Notes: generated by a model not told the origin, from the letters alone. A stretch of DNA of 27,021 nt from CAYXGE01 sp964464435 (GCA_964464435.1 CAYXGE010000018.1:1-27021); one strand, 5' to 3'. Shown: positions 8,523 through 15,995, numbered from the stretch's first letter. Numbers and translations are program-made.

Positions 8523-9392
8523 ATGAGTTGGTTACAAAAGTTATTACCACCTAAAATCGGCATCAAAAAAACAACAACTAAAAAGACCGTGCCAGAAGGC
8601 CTGTGGAGCAAATGTACTGCATGTGAATCTGTGCTTTATAGAAGTGATTTAGAAACTAATGCAGAAGTATGTCCAAAATGTGGATTTCATAACCGAATTT
8701 CAGCCAGAACAAGACTAGATTTGTTTTTGGATGCAGAAGGGCGCACAGAAGTCGGCGCAGAAGTAACACCTGTTGACCCTCTAAAATTTAAAGATACTAA
8801 GCCCTATGCGGCAAGATTAAAAGCGACACAATCTGAATTAGGTGAAACAGATTCTTTAGTGGTGATGCGAGGTACCGTCAATACGGTACCAGTAGTGGCA
8901 GCGGCCTTTGAGTTTAAATTTATGGGTGGTTCTATGGGTTCAGTCATGGGTGAACGTTTTGTGCGTGGCGCTCAGGCTGCAATTGAGCATAAATGCGCTT
9001 ATGTATGCTTTTCAGCTAGTGGTGGTGCGCGTATGCAAGAAGGTTTATTTTCGCTAATGCAAATGGCTAAAACCAGTGCAATCTTAACTAAATTAAGTGA
9101 AGCAGGCCTGCCATTTATCTCAGTGCTTACAGACCCCACTATGGGCGGTGTTTCAGCCAGTTTTGCCATGCTTGGTGATGTAATTGTAGCTGAACCGCAA
9201 GCGCTGATTGGCTTTGCTGGTCCACGCGTGATTGAACAAACGGTTCGAGAAACCTTGCCTGATGGGTTTCAACGCGCTGAATTTTTACTTGAACACGGCG
9301 CGATTGATATGATTGTGGATAGACGTGAAATGCGAGAAAAACTGTCTACTTTGATTGGGCAACTTCAACAAATGCCAAAAGTGGCAGCTTAA
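8523..9392 (+). CDS. accD: Acetyl-CoA carboxylase carboxyltransferase beta subunit
   Basis: AccD pairs with AccA in the carboxyltransferase half of acetyl-CoA carboxylase, which makes malonyl-CoA for fatty acid synthesis. The product has 289 residues. The N-terminal zinc ribbon shows four cysteines, Cys31, Cys34, Cys50 and Cys53 (CTAC...CPKC). The crotonase-like core follows, with SASGGARMQEG and LTDPTMGGVSASFAMLGD (oxyanion holes and CoA site) and GFAGPRVIEQT. AAAGGA before the ATG is a clear ribosome binding site. The trpA-accD-folC order is widely conserved in proteobacteria and supports the call. Confidence 0.98.
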   Translation: MSWLQKLLPPKIGIKKTTTKKTVPEGLWSKCTACESVLYRSDLETNAEVCPKCGFHNRISARTRLDLFLDAEGRTEVGAEVTPVDPLKFKDTKPYAARLKATQSELGETDSLVVMRGTVNTVPVVAAAFEFKFMGGSMGSVMGERFVRGAQAAIEHKCAYVCFSASGGARMQEGLFSLMQMAKTSAILTKLSEAGLPFISVLTDPTMGGVSASFAMLGDVIVAEPQALIGFAGPRVIEQTVRETLPDGFQRAEFLLEHGAIDMIVDRREMREKLSTLIGQLQQMPKVAA

Positions 9393-9395
9393 TTT

Positions 9396-10703
9396 TTGTC
9401 AGACGCACAAGATAAAAATCAAGGGTTAACAAACAAAGCGCCAGTTGGTCTAGCTGGCTGGCTCGAATACATAGAAGCGCAACACCCTAAGGCTATTGCA
9501 ATGGGCTTAGAGCGTGTCAAAAAAGTACAACAAGCGCTTGGCCTTCATCCAAATTTTCCTTGCATTACTGTTGCTGGCACCAATGGCAAAGGCTCAACCT
9601 GTGCCATGCTAGAGCGTATCTATTGTGAAGCAGGTTATCAGGTAGGCTGTTATACCTCACCACATATAGTGCGTTATAACGAACGCACAAGGCTCAATAG
9701 TAAAGAAGCTGATGATGAAGCCTTGGCAGAAGCCTTGGCAGCAGTAGAGCAGGCACGTGGGGAGGTTGCATTAACTTATTTTGAATTTAGCACCTTAGCT
9801 GCCATGTGGCTGTTTATGCGCAATGAGGTGGATATCGCTATTTTAGAGGTAGGTTTAGGCGGTCGTTTGGATGCAGTGAATGTATTTGATAGTGATTGTG
9901 CGTTGATTACCAGTATTGATTTAGACCATATGGAATACTTAGGTAACACGCGTGAATTGATAGGCTATGAAAAAGCGGGTGTATATCGTGCGCACAAACC
10001 CGCCATTTGTGGAGATGTTTCAGCGCCGCACACCATACCAGCACATGCAAATGCTATACAAGCGAATTACATGCAAATTAAACAGGCATTTGATGTTAAT
10101 GTGCATCAAGACAGTTGGGATTATATTCAAACTAACGCCAACTTTATTGGGTTACCCAAACCAGCACTTGTCGGCGAGTACCAAATCAACAATGCGGCAT
10201 GCGTAGTAACCGCAATACAGGTGCTGCAAAATCGGCTGCCAGTGTCACAAGAAGCGATTGCAACGGGGCTTAAAACGGTCACCTTGCGTGGTCGTTATCA
10301 ACAAGTTAGTCAACAACCGATGACCATATTGGATGTTGCACATAATCCACATGCGGCTAGTGCATTAGCAGATAATTTGCATCAGCACGCCGCTAAAGGA
10401 AAAACCATGGCGATTTTTGCCATGTTGGCGGATAAAAATATTGCAGGTGTTATTCAAGCAATTGCACATGAAATTAATGTTTGGTACGCGGCAGGCATTC
10501 CAGCAGCAAGAGGTGCATCTGTGGAGCAACTAGCAGAGATTTTTACAACGCAATGTCCCCAAGCACAAGTAAATTATTATCAAGACATTATTTCTGCTTA
10601 TCGTCAAGCCTGTTTAGATGCGGATGTTAATGATAGAATAATCGTATTCGGTTCATTTTATACAGTGGCTGATGTAATGTCTTTTTTATCAGAAAAGTCT
10701 TGA
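9396..10703 (+). CDS. folC: Folylpolyglutamate / dihydrofolate synthase
   Basis: FolC adds glutamate to dihydropteroate and to folates with ATP. The product has 435 residues. The P-loop GTNGKGS is at 61-67. It is followed by the folate/omega-loop region (YTSPHIVRYNERTRLN), LEVGLGGRLDAVN, and the metal and ATP contacts in SIDLDHMEYLGNT. The C-terminal Rossmann domain has DVAHNPHAASAL and ends with VFGSFYTVADV. The start is read as the TTG three bases after the accD stop, which places the conserved segment GWLEYIEAQHP near residue 21. There is no strong ribosome binding site, so translational coupling to accD is likely, and a start a few codons downstream cannot be excluded. Confidence 0.95.
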   Translation: MSDAQDKNQGLTNKAPVGLAGWLEYIEAQHPKAIAMGLERVKKVQQALGLHPNFPCITVAGTNGKGSTCAMLERIYCEAGYQVGCYTSPHIVRYNERTRLNSKEADDEALAEALAAVEQARGEVALTYFEFSTLAAMWLFMRNEVDIAILEVGLGGRLDAVNVFDSDCALITSIDLDHMEYLGNTRELIGYEKAGVYRAHKPAICGDVSAPHTIPAHANAIQANYMQIKQAFDVNVHQDSWDYIQTNANFIGLPKPALVGEYQINNAACVVTAIQVLQNRLPVSQEAIATGLKTVTLRGRYQQVSQQPMTILDVAHNPHAASALADNLHQHAAKGKTMAIFAMLADKNIAGVIQAIAHEINVWYAAGIPAARGASVEQLAEIFTTQCPQAQVNYYQDIISAYRQACLDADVNDRIIVFGSFYTVADVMSFLSEKS

Positions 10704-10721
10704 ACAATCTAGGAATGTGGC

Positions 10722-11450
10722 ATGGCGTCTGACGACTTAAATGAACAAGAACTACAACTCAAGAAGCGCGCAAGAAGAAGGCTAGTCGGTGCACTAGCAT
10801 TGGTTTTGCTGATGATGATTATCTTGCCACTCGTGTTAGATGACCGCAAAACGACGACCCCAGCCGAAGAGATTGCTATTCGTATAGCAGGTCAAACGCC
10901 AGACACAAGTAATGAACAGCAATCTGTAACTGCATCTCCTGAAGTGGGCAAGCAGGATGAGGCGACAATGGTAACCTTATCAGAGCCAATGACCAACCCA
11001 AACGATGCTGAAGGATTCAACTCAAAAGTTGTGCCAATTGATGAAGCGGCTGCTACTAAACCAAGCCCAAAATCGCATGCTAAAGAGACGCCTGAAGCGC
11101 ATAAAACAGAATTAAAAGTGCTTGCAGAAAAGAAAATTGAAGAAAAGAAGCTCGCTGCTAATAAAGAAGAGGCTAAACCAGCTGAAACAAAAAAAACAGC
11201 TGATCAATCATCTGAGAAAAAATCAACCTATATGGTGCAAATTGGCGTGTTCTCAGATGCCGCGAATGTGAAGAAACTTGAGCAAAAATTAACTACAGTA
11301 GGTTTTAAATCCCGCACAGAAAAAATACAAACCGATAAAGGTGAAAAAATTCGTCTAAGGACTGGCCCTTTTTCTAGCAAAAATGATGCAGAAAGCGCAC
11401 TTGCTAGAATGAAAGATGTTGGTCTTGCTGGCATGATTGTTACGCTTTAG
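10722..11450 (+). CDS. SPOR-domain inner-membrane protein (DedD-like)
   Basis: The protein has 242 residues. A short basic cytosolic N-terminus (KKRARRR) is followed by one membrane segment at about 21-39. A low-complexity Lys/Glu/Ala periplasmic linker then runs to about 165. A C-terminal SPOR domain follows (YMVQIGVFSDAANVKKLEQKL ... RLRTGPFSSKNDAESALARMK). SPOR domains bind denuded septal peptidoglycan glycans and bring proteins to the division site. This architecture and the folC-cvpA neighbours match DedD of E. coli, a non-essential cell-division protein. The linker is not conserved, so the name DedD rests on topology and synteny. Confidence 0.9.
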   Translation: MASDDLNEQELQLKKRARRRLVGALALVLLMMIILPLVLDDRKTTTPAEEIAIRIAGQTPDTSNEQQSVTASPEVGKQDEATMVTLSEPMTNPNDAEGFNSKVVPIDEAAATKPSPKSHAKETPEAHKTELKVLAEKKIEEKKLAANKEEAKPAETKKTADQSSEKKSTYMVQIGVFSDAANVKKLEQKLTTVGFKSRTEKIQTDKGEKIRLRTGPFSSKNDAESALARMKDVGLAGMIVTL

Positions 11451-11473
11451 CGACATGCGAGATTAATTTCATC

Positions 11474-11965
11474 ATGACGGGCTTTGATTATTTAGTGTTA
11501 GCTATCATTGGTTTTTCAGTGTTGCTTAGCGTGATGAGAGGGCTGGTAAAAGAATTGCTTGCATTAGCAGGGTGGGTTGTTTCATTTGTGGTGGCGCGAA
11601 ACTACACAGCGCAAATTTTGCCATTACTGCCAGATGAAATCCCAACTGAACAATTCAAAACTTTGGCAGCATTTTTAATTTTGTTTTTAGCGACCTTGTT
11701 GGTGTGTAGTTTGCTTAAGATTGCCTTAGTGCAAATTATTCGTTCATTAGGGCTTGGTCCTTTTGACCGTGTTTTAGGTGGTGTGTTTGGTTTGTTACGC
11801 GGGATATTGATTGTGACGATTATGGTCATGCTCGCAGGGTTTACCAATTTGCCCAAGGATGTACGTTGGCGTGATGCCATGTTTAGTGCGCCACTTGAGG
11901 CTTTGGTAATTAAAATTTTGCCTTGGATACCGCAAGGCATTGCCAAGCATATAAGTTATGACTAG
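11474..11965 (+). CDS. cvpA: CvpA family membrane protein
   Basis: The protein has 163 residues with four predicted membrane segments (about 5-20, 27-42, 63-88 and 101-121). The family signature is GFDYLVLAIIGFSVLLSVMRGLV (quoted in part: FDYLVLAIIGFS, MRGLVKE), together with LGPFDRVLGGVFGLLRG before the last helix. CvpA was named for colicin V production in E. coli, and its molecular function remains unclear. Its position between the SPOR protein and purF is the standard proteobacterial one. Confidence 0.93.
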   Translation: MTGFDYLVLAIIGFSVLLSVMRGLVKELLALAGWVVSFVVARNYTAQILPLLPDEIPTEQFKTLAAFLILFLATLLVCSLLKIALVQIIRSLGLGPFDRVLGGVFGLLRGILIVTIMVMLAGFTNLPKDVRWRDAMFSAPLEALVIKILPWIPQGIAKHISYD

Positions 11966-11971
11966 AGTTAC

Positions 11972-12006
11972 GGTTAAATTGAATACGTAATTTAATCCCC
12001 ATTCAA
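11972..12006 (+). other. Alternative hairpins in the purF leader
   Basis: In the 64-base cvpA-purF gap, TTAAATT (11974-11980) can pair with AATTTAA (11989-11995), with flanking GG/CC pairs past a one-base bulge. Alternatively, TTGAAT (11979-11984) can pair with ATTCAA (12001-12006). The two exclude each other. No purine riboswitch core or PurR-like operator is recognised. The sequence is AT-rich, so chance pairing is possible. Confidence 0.3.
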
Positions 12007-12029
12007 ATTAGAAGTTAAGGTGTTAATCC

Positions 12030-13583
12030 ATGTGCGGAATTATCGGAATCGTCGGTAAAAGTCCTGTCAATCAGCTGTTGTATGATGGCCTGTTGGTGTT
12101 GCAACATCGTGGTCAAGATGCCGCTGGTATTGTGACTTGTGACGGCAATACCTTTTACATGCATAAAAATAACGGCTTAGTGCAAGATGTATTTCAAACG
12201 CGTCATATGCGTAGCCTTATTGGTAATGCAGGTATTGCCCACGTACGATATCCAACAGCAGGGTCATCTTCTGCTGCAGAAGCACAACCATTTTACGTGA
12301 ACTCGCCGTTTGGTATTGTGTTAGGTCATAACGGCAATTTAACCAACTCTGCTCAACTAAAAGAGGAAATGTTCCGCCAAGATTTACGTCACATTAATAC
12401 GAGCTCTGATTCAGAGGTTTTGCTCAATGTGTTTGCCCATGAAATTGAAAAAAACGCACGCAATACTGTACTTAACACCGATATGGTGTTTGATGCAGTC
12501 GCCAACGTGCATAAGCGATGCAAAGGGGCTTACGCAGTAGTAGCGATGGTCGCTAATTTTGGTTTAATTGCGTTTAGAGACCCGCATGGTATTCGTCCTT
12601 TGGTCATTGGAAAAGCTGAGTCTGATAAAGGTATTGAATATATTGTTGCTTCTGAGAGCGTAGCGCTAGATGTGCTAGGCTATAAACTGGTGAGAGATGT
12701 AGATCCAGGTGAGTGCATCTTTATTGATATGGAAGGTAATTTTCATGCACAACAATGCGCAGACGACGCCAAGCTTACACCATGTATTTTCGAGTATGTC
12801 TATTTAGCTAGACCAGACTCAGTGATTGATGATGTTTCCGTGTATCAAACGCGTTTGCATATGGGTGAAAGTCTTGCGAATAAAATTGCTAGAGAATGGA
12901 AAGAGTTGCGCATTGATGTTGTGATTCCAATCCCTGACACTAGCCGTCCTAGCGCACTAGAGTTGGCAAATAAGCTCAATATTACCTATCGTGAAGGTTT
13001 TATTAAAAACCGCTATATTGGTCGTACCTTCATTATGCCAGGGCAAGCCTTGCGTAAAAAGTCTGTACGTCAAAAACTCAACCCAATTGGTCTTGAGTTT
13101 AAAGGAAAAAATGTATTACTTGTGGATGATTCGATTGTTCGCGGAACCACTTCACAACAAATTGTGCAAATGGCGCGTGATGCAGGTGCAAATAAGGTAT
13201 TTTTTGCTTCCGCTGCACCGCCAGTTCGATACCCTAATGTCTATGGTATTGATATGCCAAGCAGAAGCGAGTTGCTTGCTACAGGTAGAACTGATGAAGA
13301 AATTTGTAAAGAAATTGGCGCAGATGCCCTCATTTATCAAGATTTAGATGATTTAGTCAAAGCCGTGCAACTGAGTAACCCAAAACTAGAGGTGTTTGAT
13401 TGCTCATGTTTTAACGGCAAATATGTGACTGGAGATATTGATGAAGCCTACTTAAACGCGATTGAATCGGCACGAGGCGATAGTGAAAAACGCAAAAAAC
13501 CGGCCAATTCCATTACGCAATTAGACCTTAATTTGGTGGGTGCAGAAGCTAACACAAAAGAAAACGAGGAAGAGACCGCTTGA
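12030..13583 (+). CDS. purF: Amidophosphoribosyltransferase
   Basis: PurF makes 5-phosphoribosylamine from PRPP and glutamine, the first committed step of purine synthesis. The product has 517 residues. The mature N-terminus would begin at Cys2 (MCGIIGIVG), the Ntn-type glutaminase nucleophile, with no propeptide. QHRGQDAAGI, RYPTAGSS and GHNGNLTN belong to the glutaminase domain. The PRPP-binding motif VLLVDDSIVRGTT is at 362-374. The length and lack of a propeptide are of the E. coli type rather than the processed iron-sulfur Bacillus type. TAAGG upstream is a fair ribosome binding site. Its stop codon overlaps the candidate -35 element of the next unit. Confidence 0.98.
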   Translation: MCGIIGIVGKSPVNQLLYDGLLVLQHRGQDAAGIVTCDGNTFYMHKNNGLVQDVFQTRHMRSLIGNAGIAHVRYPTAGSSSAAEAQPFYVNSPFGIVLGHNGNLTNSAQLKEEMFRQDLRHINTSSDSEVLLNVFAHEIEKNARNTVLNTDMVFDAVANVHKRCKGAYAVVAMVANFGLIAFRDPHGIRPLVIGKAESDKGIEYIVASESVALDVLGYKLVRDVDPGECIFIDMEGNFHAQQCADDAKLTPCIFEYVYLARPDSVIDDVSVYQTRLHMGESLANKIAREWKELRIDVVIPIPDTSRPSALELANKLNITYREGFIKNRYIGRTFIMPGQALRKKSVRQKLNPIGLEFKGKNVLLVDDSIVRGTTSQQIVQMARDAGANKVFFASAAPPVRYPNVYGIDMPSRSELLATGRTDEEICKEIGADALIYQDLDDLVKAVQLSNPKLEVFDCSCFNGKYVTGDIDEAYLNAIESARGDSEKRKKPANSITQLDLNLVGAEANTKENEEETA

Positions 13584-13609
13584 CGCAAATATGTTTGAAG
13601 GCATAACAT
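13580..13609 (+). promoter_or_regulatory. Candidate promoter of the metZ riboswitch transcript
   Basis: TTGACG (13580-13585, five of six consensus positions), overlapping the purF stop, and TAACAT (13604-13609) are 18 bases apart. CATAAC at 13602-13607 is an alternative -10. A start about 7 bases downstream would place the RNA 5' end at or just before the first stem of the aptamer at 13616, which fits well. This is a consensus match only. Confidence 0.5.
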
Positions 13610-13615
13610 ATGACC

Positions 13616-13682
13616 TGCGCTGATTTGAGCGGCTAAATGCCTACTCAGCTTGCGAGCGCATAATAAATTCAGCTAAAGCGAG
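13616..13682 (+). promoter_or_regulatory. SAM-II (SAM-alpha) riboswitch aptamer, long-loop form
   Basis: Stem P1 is TGCGCT (13616-13621) with AGCGCA (13655-13660), 6 bp perfect. GATTT (13622-13626) follows directly, as in known SAM-II RNAs, where it lines the major groove of the pseudoknot. CTTGC (13649-13653) precedes the P1 3' strand. After P1, AATAAAT and AGCTAAA (13671-13677) occur at the same spacing as in the crystallised marine metX SAM-II aptamer, as I remember that sequence. Pseudoknot P2 pairs GC (13652-13653) with GC (13672-13673), and CTCAGC (13644-13649) with GCGAG (13678-13682) past one bulged A. Between GATTT and P2 lie about 16 extra bases that form a small hairpin. The position before metZ, a classic SAM-II target, supports the call. 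Binding of SAM should reduce metZ expression. Confidence 0.9.
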
Positions 13683-13700
13683 TATAAACCCGTTTTAGCT
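13671..13700 (+). promoter_or_regulatory. Predicted antiterminator pairing
   Basis: AGCTAAAGCG (13671-13680) is complementary to CGTTTTAGCT (13691-13700): 10 bp with one G-U wobble and a 10-base loop. The left arm is the 3' strand of the SAM-II pseudoknot, and the right arm is inside the 5' half of the terminator. The pairing therefore excludes both the ligand-bound fold and the terminator. With SAM absent it should let RNA polymerase through to metZ. Confidence 0.75.
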
Positions 13701-13730
13701 AGTGTTACTAACTAGATACAACGGGTTTTT
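13686..13730 (+). terminator. Riboswitch-controlled intrinsic terminator before metZ
   Basis: The lower stem is AAACCCGTT (13686-13694) with AACGGGTTT (13720-13728), and the upper stem is CTAGT (13699-13703) with ACTAG (13711-13715). The T-run continues to 13731. The terminator sits 3 bases after the aptamer and 32 bases before the metZ start. It can serve both as the end of purF read-through and as the off state of the riboswitch. Confidence 0.88.
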
Positions 13731-13762
13731 TATTGCCCGTGATTTTTGCAAAGGAAACCCTA

Positions 13763-14932
13763 ATGTCTCATCAATGGCAACCTGAAACGCTTGCAGTGAG
13801 AGCAGGCTCAGAGCACACCGCTTATGGTGAAAATTCTGAAGCGATGTTTTTAACGTCAAGCTTTGTGTTTGAAAATGCAGCGCAGGCTGCGGCACGTTTT
13901 GGTGGGCAAGAGGAAGGCAATATTTACTCAAGATTTACCAATCCAACGGTTACCATGTTTCAAAATAAACTCGCGGCTTTAGAAGGGGCTGAATTTTGCG
14001 TTGCAACTTCAAGTGGTATGTCAGCGATTTTGGCTTGTGTCATGGGTTTATGTTCAGCAGGTGACCATATTATTGCTTCACGCAGTATTTTTGGAACCTC
14101 TGTGCAGCTATTTGGCAATATTCTTAAGCGCTGGGGTTTGGAGGTGACATTTGTGTCACTCACAGACCCTGAAGCATGGAAATCTGCATGCAAAGGCAAC
14201 ACCAAACTATTTTTCGTAGAAACGCCATCCAACCCGCTCACGGAAGTCTGTGATATTGCCTTGCTGGCAGATATTGCGCATCAAGCTGGGGCATTACTAG
14301 TGGTGGATAATTGTTTTTGTACCCCCATCTTACAAAAGCCGCTTAATTTAGGTGCAGATATTATTATCCATTCCGCTACTAAGTATATTGATGGGCAAGG
14401 ACGTTGCTTGGGTGGTGCAGTACTTGGTAAAAAAGAAGTGTTAGAGCCCGTATACGGGTTTTTACGCACGGCAGGCCCTACGATGAGCGCATTTAACGCA
14501 TGGGTCTTTTTAAAAGGCTTGGAAACACTACCTGTGCGTATGGAGGCTCACTGTCGCAACGCGCTTGCTTTAGCACACTGGTTAGAGCAACAACCAGGTG
14601 TTGAACGTGTGTATTATCCGGGTTTAGCCTCGCATCCACAGCATGCCTTGGCAATGAAGCAACAAACGCATGGTGGTGCTATTGTCTCATTTGATTTAAA
14701 AGGTGGGCAAGCAGCAGCTTGGGCACTCATTGATGCTACTCAAATGATTTCGATTACTGCTAATTTAGGTGATGCAAAAAGCACTATTACGCATCCTGCT
14801 ACCACTACTCATAGCCGCGTTACAGCCGAGGCAAGGGCGGCAGCTGGTATTAAAGATGGTTTAGTGCGTATTGCTGTTGGCTTGGAGCATATTGACGATA
14901 TCAAAGCTGACTTAGCGTTGCTTACGCGTTAG
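13763..14932 (+). CDS. metZ: O-succinylhomoserine sulfhydrylase
   Basis: MetZ makes homocysteine directly from O-succinylhomoserine and sulfide with PLP, in methionine synthesis. The product has 389 residues from the ATG at 13763, which AAGGA at 13751-13755 supports; an upstream in-frame GTG lies in the terminator T-run region and has no ribosome binding site. PLP is bound by Lys207 in HSATKYIDGQGRCLGGAV, a form of the Cys/Met PLP-family signature characteristic of MetZ. YSRFTNPT and FVETPSNPL are further family motifs, and the C-terminus NLGDAKSTITHPATTTH is intact. MetB, MetC and MetY are close relatives; the purF-metZ order and the DGQGR signature favour MetZ. Expression should fall when SAM is abundant, through the riboswitch upstream. 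Confidence 0.93.
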   Translation: MSHQWQPETLAVRAGSEHTAYGENSEAMFLTSSFVFENAAQAAARFGGQEEGNIYSRFTNPTVTMFQNKLAALEGAEFCVATSSGMSAILACVMGLCSAGDHIIASRSIFGTSVQLFGNILKRWGLEVTFVSLTDPEAWKSACKGNTKLFFVETPSNPLTEVCDIALLADIAHQAGALLVVDNCFCTPILQKPLNLGADIIIHSATKYIDGQGRCLGGAVLGKKEVLEPVYGFLRTAGPTMSAFNAWVFLKGLETLPVRMEAHCRNALALAHWLEQQPGVERVYYPGLASHPQHALAMKQQTHGGAIVSFDLKGGQAAAWALIDATQMISITANLGDAKSTITHPATTTHSRVTAEARAAAGIKDGLVRIAVGLEHIDDIKADLALLTR

Positions 14933-14958
14933 TGATTACATCAAAGAAAGGTTTAAAA

Positions 14959-15252
14959 ATGAGCTTAAGAGATACCTACACTGCTAAACTCAAGGCGCAA
15001 CTTGATGAGTGGAATACGCAGATTGATATATTGGAAATTAAAGCCAAGCAAGCTGATGTTGAGTTGAAATTGGTTTACCAACAACAATTGGTTGAACTCA
15101 AGCAAAAACGAGATGAAGCTATTAGTAAGTTTGAAGAGCTTCAAGCATCTACGGAAGAAGCTTGGGAAGAAGTAAAAAAAGGCGGTGAATCAATATGGGA
15201 AACCATCAAAACTACCTTTCATGAGGCTAAGGCCAAATTTGATAAAGATTAA
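14959..15252 (+). CDS. Small coiled-coil protein (sll1863-like stress family)
   Basis: This is a 97-residue, highly charged, all-helical protein. An N-terminal heptad-rich stretch (about 5-68) is followed by a shorter amphipathic segment with several tryptophans (WEEVKKGGESIWETIKTTF). It resembles the family annotated as sll1863-like stress response or plain coiled-coil proteins, which have no defined biochemical role. I chose the ATG at 14959 because AAAGG at 14947-14951 is 7 bases upstream; a GTG at 14932 overlapping the metZ stop lacks one. The gene is 26 bases after metZ with no terminator between, and a strong terminator follows it. It is therefore predicted to be transcribed with metZ and to share SAM-dependent control. 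Confidence 0.75.
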   Translation: MSLRDTYTAKLKAQLDEWNTQIDILEIKAKQADVELKLVYQQQLVELKQKRDEAISKFEELQASTEEAWEEVKKGGESIWETIKTTFHEAKAKFDKD

Positions 15253-15259
15253 TGATAAG

Positions 15260-15302
15260 TAACCAATAAAAACGGGGCGCTAAGCCCCGTTTTTATTGGT
15301 TA
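15260..15302. terminator. Bidirectional intrinsic terminator
   Basis: A perfect inverted repeat with 19-base arms (left 15260-15278, right 15284-15302) is centred on GGGGC-GCTAA-GCCCC. A-runs and T-runs flank the GC core on both strands. It separates the metZ unit from the convergent peroxiredoxin gene and should terminate both. Confidence 0.95.
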
Positions 15303-15317
15303 ATAAGTAAACCTAAT

Positions 15318-15920
15318 TTATAAGTCTTTTGCATTTTTGGCAAGGTATTTTGCAACGCCTTCTGGCGAAGCATTCATGCCTGCTTTGCCTTTTTTCCAGC
15401 CTGCTGGGCAAACCTCACCGTTTTCTTCAAAGAATTGCAATGCATCTACCATACGTAACATTTCATCAATGTCGCGTCCGAGTGGTAAATCATTGACTAC
15501 TTGGTGCACAACAATGCCTTTTTTGTTGATGAGGAACGAACCGCGATAAGCAACGCCACCATCGGCCTCAACATCATAAGCTTTACAAATGTCATGTTTA
15601 ATGTCAGCCACCAATGGATAACCCACTTTGCCAATGCCGCCGTTGTTGATAGGGGTGTTTTTCCAAGCTAAATGGCTGAAATGAGAGTCAATCGATACAC
15701 CAATGACTTCCACTTTACGTTTTTTAAAATCTGCTAAACGATGGTCAAATGCAATGAGTTCAGAAGGGCATACAAAAGTAAAATCGAGTGGGTAGAAAAA
15801 CACTACAGCGGCTTTGCCTTTGATGTGTTTTGCAAGATTAAAACTTTCATTAATTGAGTTGTCACCCATGACCGCAGCTGCGGTAAAGTCTGGGGCAGGT
15901 TTGCCTACTAAAACAGCCAT
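15318..15920 (-). CDS. Typical 2-Cys peroxiredoxin (AhpC/Prx1 class)
   Basis: The enzyme reduces hydrogen peroxide and organic hydroperoxides through a thiol cycle in the cytosol. The product has 200 residues from the ATG at 15920, which GGAG at 15926-15929 (minus strand) supports; an in-frame start 14 codons upstream has no such site. The peroxidatic cysteine is Cys51 in DFTFVCPSEL, and the resolving cysteine is Cys171 in GEVCPAGW. Arg126, in the YRGSFLI segment, fits the active site. NNGGIGKVGYP is a GGLG-like motif, but the C-terminus ends without a clear YF motif. It is the only minus-strand gene in the window. No reductase gene (ahpF or trx) lies beside it, so the electron donor cannot be told. 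Confidence 0.94.
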   Translation of the reverse strand: MAVLVGKPAPDFTAAAVMGDNSINESFNLAKHIKGKAAVVFFYPLDFTFVCPSELIAFDHRLADFKKRKVEVIGVSIDSHFSHLAWKNTPINNGGIGKVGYPLVADIKHDICKAYDVEADGGVAYRGSFLINKKGIVVHQVVNDLPLGRDIDEMLRMVDALQFFEENGEVCPAGWKKGKAGMNASPEGVAKYLAKNAKDL

Positions 15921-15969
15921 ATGATTCTCCTTTATTTTGTTAGAGGTTGAACATTGTTGCAAAGCAATA

Positions 15970-15995
15970 GCATAAGGTAAAAAGTTATCTTATGC
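15970..15995. promoter_or_regulatory. Dyad in the peroxiredoxin-gyrA divergent region
   Basis: GCATAAG (15970-15976) and CTTATGC (15989-15995) form a perfect 7-bp inverted repeat around a 12-base AT-rich centre that is itself nearly symmetric. It lies 50-75 bases upstream of the peroxiredoxin ATG, where a transcription activator or repressor would bind. ATAG and CTAT words flank it at nearly, but not exactly, OxyR spacing. No T-run points to a terminator. The binding protein is unknown. Confidence 0.45.

Noticed and set aside
13733..13762. Upstream in-frame GTG start for metZ
   Set aside because: It lies at the end of the terminator T-run and lacks a ribosome binding site, while AAGGA sits 7 bases before the ATG at 13763 and the protein then begins like other MetZ proteins.
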